DNA of 11,165 nt from a halophilic archaeon J07HX64 (GTDB lineage: Archaea; Halobacteriota; Halobacteria; Halobacteriales; Haloarculaceae): NCBI GenBank assembly GCA_000416085.1, contig KE356579.1:2920469-2931633 (forward strand), written 5' to 3'. The notes beneath the pieces were generated by a model. That model had not been told where the DNA came from, made no database searches, and was given only the letters and a program-made list of their open reading frames with translations. The translations under genes were made by a program, and so were the position numbers. Each line of letters opens with the position of its first letter. Position 1 is the stretch's first letter. Of this stretch, positions 1 to 5,689 are shown in pieces.

Positions 1-193
1 ACCGGCGACCGGGGACTGATACTGCCTGACTGAGTATCTCACCTGGGTCTATCGAGACGCTGTCTGTCCTCCGGTCTCACACCCGAGTTACGACTTGCTG
101 TGTATGTACCTCTGTCCGGTACGAAACCGGAGACTGTCCTATCGCTACCGCCAGGCGACCCACAGAGCCAGACAACCCACAGATTGTCGAGAG

Positions 194-238
194 ACCGGCA
201 CGGTGCGGTCTGCGTCGGTCCTACAGACCGGTGCCGGT
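194..238. repeat. Imperfect compound stem-loop upstream of the MaoC gene
   Basis: Outer arms accggcac (194-201) and gtgccggt (231-238) are perfect reverse complements. Nested inside are ggtctg (207-212) and cagacc (224-229), also perfect reverse complements, around an 11-base loop. The two stems are separated by an asymmetric bulge of five bases on one side and one on the other. It lies in the 344 bases before the first recognised gene, where I see no convincing coding sequence on either strand. It could be the end of a transcript entering from the left, an RNA structure, or chance in GC-rich DNA. There is no T-run beside it to support a terminator. Confidence 0.3.
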
Positions 239-264
239 TGCGGGCAGCACTCGTCGGATGATCT

Positions 265-318
265 CGGTGTGGTGGTCGAGCGATAGCGTGTCGGTGCGGT
301 GGTCGACCGATAGCGTAT
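265..318. repeat. 27-bp tandem repeat (two units) just upstream of the MaoC gene
   Basis: Two adjacent 27-base units (265-291 and 292-318) share the core ggtggtcgaNcgatagcgt and differ at only a few positions. The second unit runs into the gtattgtt element that could be the TATA box of the gene starting at 345. Tandem sites next to a promoter can be regulator-binding sites, but no regulator is indicated and the repeat may be a simple local duplication. Confidence 0.4.
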
Positions 319-324
319 TGTTCC
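315..324 (+). promoter_or_regulatory. Possible TATA element for the MaoC gene
   Basis: The AT-rich stretch gcgtattgtt is centred about 27 bases before the ATG at 345. That is the spacing expected of an archaeal TATA box for a leaderless transcript. It is the most AT-rich stretch in the neighbourhood, but the match to the usual haloarchaeal consensus is weak. Confidence 0.3.
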
Positions 325-344
325 GTGCCCCCGAGTCCACGGGC

Positions 345-791
345 ATGACAGGACGCTACTACGGTGAGTTCGAGGTCGGTGAGACCATCAGCCACGAGCG
401 CAGTCGCACCGTGAGCGAGGCCGACAACCAGCGGTTCTGCGATATGACGATGAACCAGCAGCCCCTGCATCTCGACGCGGAGTTCGCCGCCGACACCCAG
501 TTCGGCGAGCGAATCGTCAACGGACTCTACACCATGTCACTCGCGGTGGCTCTGACAGTCCCCGAAACAACAGACGGCACCGTCGTCGCCAATCTCGGCT
601 ACGACAACGTCGAACACCCCGCACCGGTGTTCCACGGCGACACCCTCCACGTCGAGTCGACCGTCACGAGCAAGCGCGAGACCAGCGACGGCGAGCGCGG
701 TATCGTCGAGATGCACGTCGAGGTGTGTAATCAGAGTGACGACCTGGTCTGTGCGTTCGACCGGACGGTGCTGTCACTCAAAAACGGGTAG
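345..791 (+). CDS. MaoC-family hot-dog dehydratase
   Basis: This 148-residue protein is a single MaoC/hydratase-2-like hot-dog domain, a family that hydrates or dehydrates enoyl-CoA thioesters in the cytoplasm. The sequence TVSEADNQRFCDM, then TMNQQPLHLDAEFAAD (residues 35-50) and FGERIVNGLYTMSL follows the family's active-site helix. The usual hydratase signature has G-D-x-N-P-x-H. Here the aspartate is replaced by Asn37 and the next asparagine by Gln39, while His42 is kept. That pattern resembles the mesaconyl/beta-methylmalyl-CoA branch more than classic R-specific enoyl-CoA hydratases. The ATG at 345 is chosen because the MaoC domain begins there; an upstream extension to a GTG or ATG near 231 would be low-complexity and would cross the tandem repeat. 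The substrate is unknown. The family call is confident, the reaction is not. Confidence 0.85.
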   Translation: MTGRYYGEFEVGETISHERSRTVSEADNQRFCDMTMNQQPLHLDAEFAADTQFGERIVNGLYTMSLAVALTVPETTDGTVVANLGYDNVEHPAPVFHGDTLHVESTVTSKRETSDGERGIVEMHVEVCNQSDDLVCAFDRTVLSLKNG

Positions 792-1103
792 CGCGGTCAG
801 CGCCCGGAGCTGTCCTCGTCGGTTTCCTCGGACTCTGTCTCCGCTCGCTCGCGGTCACGGGCGAGTCCACCCGTTTCCGGATGGTCCATCGCCCCTGGGA
901 CACCGAGTCCAAACGGGATCCGACTGAGTATTGCCCGGAGACGGTCACGGACAGAGATGGCTGTGTGTTCGTAGGCGATACAGATACTCTTCCGGGCACC
1001 GGTGAACAGGGCCGCGGGCAGTCGACACCGGGACCTGGCGAGACAACGTACCGTGGGACGGCGAATCCGCGCCCTTCTTGTACTCGCTGACCGACCGTCG
1101 AGT
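792..1103. other. Intergenic stretch, no convincing gene
   Basis: These 312 bases separate the MaoC gene from the phosphatidyltransferase gene. On the minus strand an open frame ending at 797 reads plausibly like the tail of a small acidic haloarchaeal protein (residues such as ISVRDRLRAILSRIPFGLG, then an Asp/Glu-rich end). I find no ATG, GTG or TTG in that frame before it runs antisense into the next gene, apart from one internal ATG that would leave about 30 residues. I therefore do not call a gene. It could be a decayed or unannotated small gene. Confidence 0.5.
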
Positions 1104-1802
1104 ATGTCTCTGCAGGTGGTCGACCGACTGGGTTGGGCAGACGCGATGACGCTCCTGAACTCGGGTATCGGGGTGTTCGCGCTCGCGGCCGCCGTACTCG
1201 GGGAGGTGCTGCTGGTCGCGCAACTCATACTGCTCGCGGCGGTGGCGGACGGGCTCGACGGTGTCATCGCACGCCGGTTCGGGAGTACCGAGGTCGGCCC
1301 GTACCTCGACTCGATGGCCGACATCGTCTCCTTTGGAACGACGCCCGCCATCTTCGTGTTCGTCGCCGCCCGTGAGGAGTTCCGCGAGGAGGCCTGGACG
1401 GTATCGGAGGAACCGGAGTTGGCCGCCGTTGCAGGTGCTGTCGCCGCGGGCTTTGTTCTCTTCTCGCTCGTCCGCACAGCGCTGTACACCGTCTACGTCG
1501 GCGAGGACGAAACCCGCCCGGGGATCCAGAATACGCTTGCGTCCTCGATTCTCGCTGTCGCGTACCTCGCGGGGCTGACGAACGTGCCCGTCCTCCTCGG
1601 GGCCACGGTGGTGCTCTCCGTGCTGATGGTCGCGCCCGTTCCCTACCCGAAACTGCGCGACCGGGACGCGATCGTGCTCGGGGCACTCCAGATGGGCGCC
1701 ATCCTCATACCGATGGTGTTCGGGCGGGTGTTGCCGCGAACACTCCTGTTGTTTGCGCTCGCCTATCTTCTCCTCGCGCCGCGGTTCTACTGGGGGGAGT
1801 GA
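1104..1802 (+). CDS. pssA: CDP-alcohol phosphatidyltransferase, archaetidylserine-synthase-like (PssA type)
   Basis: This is a 232-residue integral membrane enzyme of the CDP-alcohol phosphatidyltransferase family, which joins an alcohol headgroup to a CDP-activated lipid. The signature is visible at residues 49-73: Asp49, Asp52-Gly53, Ala56-Arg57, Gly65, Asp69 and Asp73. These are the metal-binding and catalytic acids. The spacing between Ala-Arg and Gly is seven residues instead of the textbook eight. The following MADIVSFGTTPA is typical of the serine-transferring branch. Hydrophobic segments lie around residues 20-48, 75-88, 105-130, 143-178 and 190-225, consistent with five or six membrane helices. 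In Haloferax volcanii a PssA of this kind makes archaetidylserine, needed for ArtA-dependent lipid anchoring of surface proteins. The same role here is inferred from family resemblance. The ATG at 1104 gives the expected N-terminus; an upstream extension is unlike the family. It is convergent with purE, 190 bases away. Confidence 0.8.
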   Translation: MSLQVVDRLGWADAMTLLNSGIGVFALAAAVLGEVLLVAQLILLAAVADGLDGVIARRFGSTEVGPYLDSMADIVSFGTTPAIFVFVAAREEFREEAWTVSEEPELAAVAGAVAAGFVLFSLVRTALYTVYVGEDETRPGIQNTLASSILAVAYLAGLTNVPVLLGATVVLSVLMVAPVPYPKLRDRDAIVLGALQMGAILIPMVFGRVLPRTLLLFALAYLLLAPRFYWGE

Positions 1803-1992
1803 GTCGTCGCCGAGACCGAGGAGGGGTGTGTTTCTTTCGACCAGACGACCGGCGAGGAGCGCGTCTCCACGGGTGCCCCGTTTCTCACGCTCGGTGGCGT
1901 CGCGGACGATAGCCGGGTTCTCACCTGTGTACGCGACGTGACGGCCTGCCGGATTCGATACCCGGACCTGGGTCACCGGGGACAGAGACGGC

Positions 1993-2688
1993 TCACCGCT
2001 CGCGTCTGAACCGCTCCGTTCCCCTCTCGTGTAGCTCCCGGGAGGTCACGGCAACCGTCTCCCGGAGTTCGTCGTGGTATTCGAGGAGTCGCTCGCGCAG
2101 CCCGTCGTGTTCACGGGCGAGTATCTGGACCGCCGAGAGCGCGGCGTTGAACGACTTGCCGGCGTCGACGGCGACGAGTGGGGCGCCTTGTGGCATCCCG
2201 ATGACCGACGGGACCGACTTCTCCTGGACGGGGACACCGATGACCGGCAGCGGGTAGGCGATCGAGGCTGTCATATTGGGCAGGTCGGCGCTCTTGCCGC
2301 CCGCCCCCGCGATGACGACATCCAGCCCGCGCTCCTCGGCTGTTTCGGCGTACGCGTACATCAGGTCAGGCGTCCGGTGGGCCGAGACGACGTACGTCTC
2401 GAATGTGAACCGCGACCCAGGCGGAGCACCGTTATCGGTCTGTTCCTCGAATCCGAGCGTGGTGAGCGCGTCGTGTGCACCGGGCCGGCCCGTTTCCGAC
2501 CCGGCCATCACCTCCAGGTCCGAGTCCGACCCCATGACGATGCCGATCTCCGGTGTGTCCTCGGATGGCCGGTCGCGTTCGGCCTCCGCCCGGAGGTCCG
2601 AAACGAGCGCGTCGAGTTCGTCGTCCGGTCGGGAACCGCCGTCCGACCGGAGGCTGTCGCGGCGCTGGTCTGTGCGTGTCGGACCCAT
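1993..2688 (-). CDS. purE: 5-(carboxyamino)imidazole ribonucleotide mutase PurE
   Basis: PurE converts N5-CAIR to CAIR in de novo purine synthesis, with PurK normally making its substrate. The 231-residue product shows the core motifs in order: IGIVMGSDSD (48-57), SAHRTP with the catalytic histidine, then VVIAGAGGKSADLP, LPVIGVPV and NAALSAVQILA. Two features set it apart from bacterial PurE. There is an N-terminal extension of about 46 acidic residues, and the stretch between GSDSD and SAHRTP is 44 residues, against 23 in E. coli PurE as I recall it. I believe both are common in haloarchaeal PurE. The ATG at 2688 is the only ATG before the core. No purK is seen next to it: the gene upstream on the same strand is a small putative zinc-finger protein 73 bases away. 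The assignment is confident; absence of purK applies only to this window. Confidence 0.93.
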   Translation of the reverse strand: MGPTRTDQRRDSLRSDGGSRPDDELDALVSDLRAEAERDRPSEDTPEIGIVMGSDSDLEVMAGSETGRPGAHDALTTLGFEEQTDNGAPPGSRFTFETYVVSAHRTPDLMYAYAETAEERGLDVVIAGAGGKSADLPNMTASIAYPLPVIGVPVQEKSVPSVIGMPQGAPLVAVDAGKSFNAALSAVQILAREHDGLRERLLEYHDELRETVAVTSRELHERGTERFRRER

Positions 2689-2761
2689 ATATGAGGCTGT
2701 GTCCGGACAGACCTAAGCGTTGGTGGTTCTCAGGACAGAACAGTCAGGCTACCACGGGGGT

Positions 2762-2959
2762 CTACAGCAGACCGAGGTCCTCGGCGACGATGTCCTGTAG
2801 CTCCTCGGCGATCTCGGGGTCGACCTGCGCGACATCCTCGCCGTCGTGCATCTGCTCGTTGTGTCGTTCGACGCTGTCGGCAACCTCGGAGATAGGCATA
2901 CGCGTCGTCGTGTCACACTCCGGACAGAGCACCGGCACAGTGGGTTCGTCGGCAGTCAT
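2762..2959 (-). CDS. Small putative zinc-finger protein (65 aa)
   Basis: This 65-residue acidic protein has a Cys pair in LCPECD (Cys12, Cys15) and a His pair in ERHNEQMH (His33, His38). Together these form a C-x2-C-x17-H-x4-H pattern that could bind one zinc ion. The rest is Asp/Glu-rich and probably helical (QVDPEIAEELQDIVAEDLGLL at the C-terminus). Haloarchaea encode many such one-domain zinc-finger proteins, mostly of unknown function. I cannot name this one. It lies upstream of purE on the same strand, 73 bases away, so co-transcription is possible but not shown. The ATG at 2959 is the natural start. Confidence 0.7.
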   Translation of the reverse strand: MTADEPTVPVLCPECDTTTRMPISEVADSVERHNEQMHDGEDVAQVDPEIAEELQDIVAEDLGLL

Positions 2960-3378
2960 ATCGGGCGATACAGTACCCAGTCTCTTGGCCGTTGTGTCTG
3001 CCGACGCCGGTCACAGAGACAGACAGTCACAATCGGCTGGAGGCAGATAGGTAGTAGCGCTCGGACGTCCGGGTCGGGCAACCCCGTCGAGTCCACGCTC
3101 GGGTGTCTGCACAACATCGCGGGGTAACGGCCCCGAACACCGTTCCCCGCTGTGTGTGCGTGTCGCCACCCCAGGGAGCGAACACCGACAACACCGCGAG
3201 TTTGTTTACGAACTCCGAGTGAACCCACACACGTTCCCTCGGCGGGTGAAACAAAACCTACCGACCCGTGGCTGGCCGATTGCTCGGCAGACAGTGCTTT
3301 TGACTCCCGCGGATCGGGCGACAACCACAGGGTGCTGTGACGGCGGCCCTGGCACCCGCTGTGGGCTGTCGAGCGGTC
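2960..3378. other. 419-base intergenic stretch with no recognised gene
   Basis: Short open frames exist on both strands, but none has a recognisable motif, haloarchaeal amino-acid composition or a supported start. They read as Arg/Thr/Pro-rich shadow translations. A small imperfect inverted repeat (gagtttg at 3198-3204 with cgaactc at 3209-3215) and an AT-richer patch near 3249-3263 are the only local structure I see. No tRNA-like TpsiC arm is present. An undetected small RNA or 3' untranslated region of the HEWD gene remains possible. Confidence 0.5.
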
Positions 3379-3561
3379 TCACTCGCAGGCGAGGGGGTTG
3401 TACGAACCGGTGATGTCCCACTCGTGGACACAGTGTGGTTCACCGCGCCGTGGTGTCCCGTCGGGTGCGGCCGCGACCCAGGTACCGATACTGCTGTTCC
3501 AGCGCTCTACCCGTCCGCAGCGCTCGCACTGCCGTTCGTTCGGAGGCGCAATACTGTCCAT
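3379..3561 (-). CDS. HEWD-family small haloarchaeal protein
   Basis: This 60-residue protein has a C-x2-C pair (CERCG, Cys12 and Cys15), a further Cys44, and the sequence PHCVHEWDITGSYNP near its C-terminus, with a last cysteine at residue 59. The HEWD tetrad followed by I-T-G names a small haloarchaeal family whose function I do not know. Cysteine and histidine placement suggests metal binding. The ATG at 3561 has an AT-rich element about 27 bases upstream, which fits a leaderless transcript. It is divergent from the histidine kinase at 3767, with 205 bases between the two starts, so shared regulation is possible. Confidence 0.75.
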   Translation of the reverse strand: MDSIAPPNERQCERCGRVERWNSSIGTWVAAAPDGTPRRGEPHCVHEWDITGSYNPLACE

Positions 3562-3583
3562 ACGCGACTGAACGTGTCGCTCC

Positions 3584-3592
3584 GTATTGAAT
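3584..3592 (-). promoter_or_regulatory. Probable TATA box of the HEWD gene
   Basis: Read on the minus strand, ttcaatac lies about 23-31 bases before the ATG at 3561 and stands out from the GC-rich surroundings. That spacing is what archaeal TATA boxes show for leaderless genes. Confidence 0.4.
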
Positions 3593-3734
3593 GGTCGCGT
3601 TTCGCCGGCGACACAGGTGGCCTGTGTTCGACCCGTCACCGGCTCGTGGCGCGCCGAGTCCAGGCGGATAGTCGGGTTTCCGGACCGCTCTGAGGCCAGC
3701 GCGTGACCCGCCGGACAGGGTGAAGACGGGGGAA

Positions 3735-3746
3735 AGTGCATTATTC
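3735..3746 (+). promoter_or_regulatory. Probable BRE/TATA promoter of the histidine kinase gene
   Basis: The sequence gaaagtgcattattcc places a purine-rich BRE-like stretch before an AT-rich gcattatt centred about 26 bases upstream of the ATG at 3767. This is the arrangement expected of a leaderless haloarchaeal gene. Confidence 0.45.
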
Positions 3747-3766
3747 CACCGGTCCTCAGTGGAGAT

Positions 3767-4810
3767 ATGCGGGAGACACTCGCCAGAGGGGTGATTAACC
3801 GGTTGGACTCGCCGCTCGCGGTTCTCGATGACGGAGGGACAGTCGTGTATACAAACGACACGTGGGAAGGACTCGATACTCCGGAGACCGTTCCGGGGGC
3901 GGTGACCGTTGGCGAACCCTGTCTGCCGGCCTGTGAGGCGATCGCCGACGAGGCAGTCGCCGAGAGGGCTCGCGAGTCGCTCGAGACGGTCCTGGCCGGT
4001 AACACCGACAGTGTCCGGGTGTCGTACACCGCACCGTGGCCGGCGACACTCGGGCGCCGGTTTCGCCTGCAGGCCCGCCGCTTCGACAGCGAGAACGGCG
4101 AGCACGTCCTCGTCGAGCACCGGGAGGTGACCGAGGAGTACCGGGTGAGCAGGGAGCGTGACCACTACGAACAGACCCTGGCAGACGTGGCATCGGTCGT
4201 CTCCCACGATATCCGGAGCCCGATCACCGCGGCGCTCTCGTGGGCCGAACTCCTCGACGCCGACCCGGACACCGACAGCGAGCAGGTCGGACGGGTCACG
4301 TCCGCGCTCGAACGGATGAACGCGATGGCAGATACCACCGTCACGCTCGCCCGCGAGACCGGCGTCGACGATGTCGCTCCGGTCGAACTCGGTCGAGTCG
4401 CCGAGACGGTCTGGACGGACATCGACACCGCGGGCGAACTCGTCGTCGAGGAGAGCGACCGGGTGCTCGCGGACGAGCGCGCCCTGGAGGTGCTGCTCGA
4501 ACACCTGTTCCGGAACGCGACCCAGCACGGCACCCGGGTGGACGGTGGGACCGACGCCGGGGACCTGACCGTCCGTGTCGGACTGCTCGCGAGCGGGTTC
4601 TACATCGAGGACAGCGGTGCCGGCATCGAGGACAACCTCCGGGACAATCTCTTCGACCCCGGTGTCACAACCGGGTCGGCACAGGAAAACACCGGTATCG
4701 GTCTCACCATCGTCGAGCGTGCCGCCGGGGCCCACGGCTGGGAGGTGACCGCCGGCGAGGGCGGAGACGGCGGTGCCCGGTTCGAGATAACCGGTGTCAC
4801 ACCCGGCTAA
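3767..4810 (+). CDS. Soluble PAS-domain sensor histidine kinase
   Basis: This 347-residue protein has two parts. Residues 8-125 look like a PAS sensory domain (SPLAVLDDGGTVVYTNDTWE at the start). The rest is a histidine-kinase core. The H-box is SVVSHDIRSPI with phospho-acceptor His147. The ATPase part has the N-box LFRNATQHG (Asn250), the G1 box EDSGAGIED (Asp282, Gly284, Gly286), the F box LFDPG (Phe296) and the G2 box ENTGIGLTIV (Gly310, Gly312). No membrane segment or signal peptide is seen, so it should act in the cytoplasm and sense an internal signal or a partner protein. No response regulator is adjacent, so its partner is unknown; haloarchaeal kinases of this kind are often orphans. 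All key catalytic residues are present. The ATG at 3767 is supported by the promoter-like element upstream. Confidence 0.92.
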   Translation: MRETLARGVINRLDSPLAVLDDGGTVVYTNDTWEGLDTPETVPGAVTVGEPCLPACEAIADEAVAERARESLETVLAGNTDSVRVSYTAPWPATLGRRFRLQARRFDSENGEHVLVEHREVTEEYRVSRERDHYEQTLADVASVVSHDIRSPITAALSWAELLDADPDTDSEQVGRVTSALERMNAMADTTVTLARETGVDDVAPVELGRVAETVWTDIDTAGELVVEESDRVLADERALEVLLEHLFRNATQHGTRVDGGTDAGDLTVRVGLLASGFYIEDSGAGIEDNLRDNLFDPGVTTGSAQENTGIGLTIVERAAGAHGWEVTAGEGGDGGARFEITGVTPG

Positions 4811-4876
4811 ACTGCACCGGGACTGTCTCGCCCGTGGACACAATCCTCAAGACGCTCGCCGGGATAGCTGCAGGCA

Positions 4877-5689
4877 ATGAAAGTTAGCATCGTCGGGAGC
4901 GGTTACGTCGGCACGACAGTCGGGGCCTGTCTCGCGGATCTCGGAAACGATGTCTGGAACATCGACATCGACGAGGCAGTCGTGGCCGCGCTGAACGAGG
5001 GGGAGTCGCCGGTCCACGAACCCGGACTGGACGAACTGGTGGCCGAACACGCCGGCGCCCGGTTTCGTGCCTCCACATCCTACGACGTGCTTCCCGGGAC
5101 GGACGTGACGGTGCTCGCGATTCAGACCCCGAGTGAACCCGACGGCGGTATCGACCTGTCGGCTGTCAAGGCCGGTGTCCGCTCCATCGGTGAGGCGCTC
5201 GCGTCGAAAGACGAGTACCACCTCGTCGTCGTCAAAAGCACTGTCGTCCCCGGGACGACCGACGAACAGCTTACCCCGATACTGGAGGCGACATCGGGAA
5301 AGACCGTCGGCGAGGACCTTGGTGTCGCGGTAAACCCCGAGTTCCAGCGCGAGGGCAGTGCTGTTGCCGATTTCATGCACCCCGACAAGGTCGTCACCGG
5401 AACCGGGGACGACGAGCGCGCGAGCGCACTGCTCCGGGAACTCTACGACCCGGTTCTCGACAGCGACGGCAAGCATATCGAAACCGGCCGCCGCGAGGCC
5501 GAGATAATAAAGTACGCCAACAACTCCTTTCTCGCCGCGAAGGTCAGCCTGATAAACGACATAGGCAACATCTGCAAGCAACTGGGGGTCGACGCCTACG
5601 AGGTGGCCGACGCGCTCGGCGCGGACGACCGCATCGGCGAGCGGTTCCTCCGCAGCGGTGTGGCTGGGGGGGAGTTGTCTCACAGGTGA
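4877..5689 (+). CDS. aglM: N-terminal part of UDP-glucose 6-dehydrogenase (N-extein), up to the frame break
   Basis: This frame encodes the Rossmann domain and central helix of the enzyme. Visible motifs are GSGYVG (residues 7-12, dinucleotide binding), HEPGLDEL (48-55), [12 protein letters not shown] (82-93), [11 protein letters not shown] (118-128), VNPEFQREG (152-160, with catalytic Glu155) and the signature helix [13 protein letters not shown], with Lys212 and Asn216 as active-site residues. Similarity holds through FLRSGV (257-262). The last eight residues, AGGELSHR, are out of frame relative to the expected GWGGSC. The ATG at 4877 gives the normal start [12 protein letters not shown]. 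The gene begins 66 bases after the kinase gene ends and may have its own promoter, although the upstream TATA is weak. Confidence 0.85.
   Translation: MKVSIVGSGYVGTTVGACLADLGNDVWNIDIDEAVVAALNEGESPVHEPGLDELVAEHAGARFRASTSYDVLPGTDVTVLAIQTPSEPDGGIDLSAVKAGVRSIGEALASKDEYHLVVVKSTVVPGTTDEQLTPILEATSGKTVGEDLGVAVNPEFQREGSAVADFMHPDKVVTGTGDDERASALLRELYDPVLDSDGKHIETGRREAEIIKYANNSFLAAKVSLINDIGNICKQLGVDAYEVADALGADDRIGERFLRSGVAGGELSHR

Noticed and set aside
945-1976. Long minus-strand open frame (343 codons) across the phosphatidyltransferase gene
   Set aside because: Most of it is antisense to a well-supported gene and reads as His/Arg/Gln-rich low-complexity sequence. Only the part outside pssA is considered, as a finding.
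3440-4843. Minus-strand open frame of 467 codons across the histidine kinase
   Set aside because: It is antisense to a kinase with all its catalytic boxes, and it overlaps the HEWD gene. The long open frame is a by-product of GC-rich codon use.
5658-5675. GTG at 5658 as a true start of a separate gene
   Set aside because: It would place the start inside the catalytic motif of the dehydrogenase. The upstream frame continues the same enzyme, so a frame break is the better explanation.
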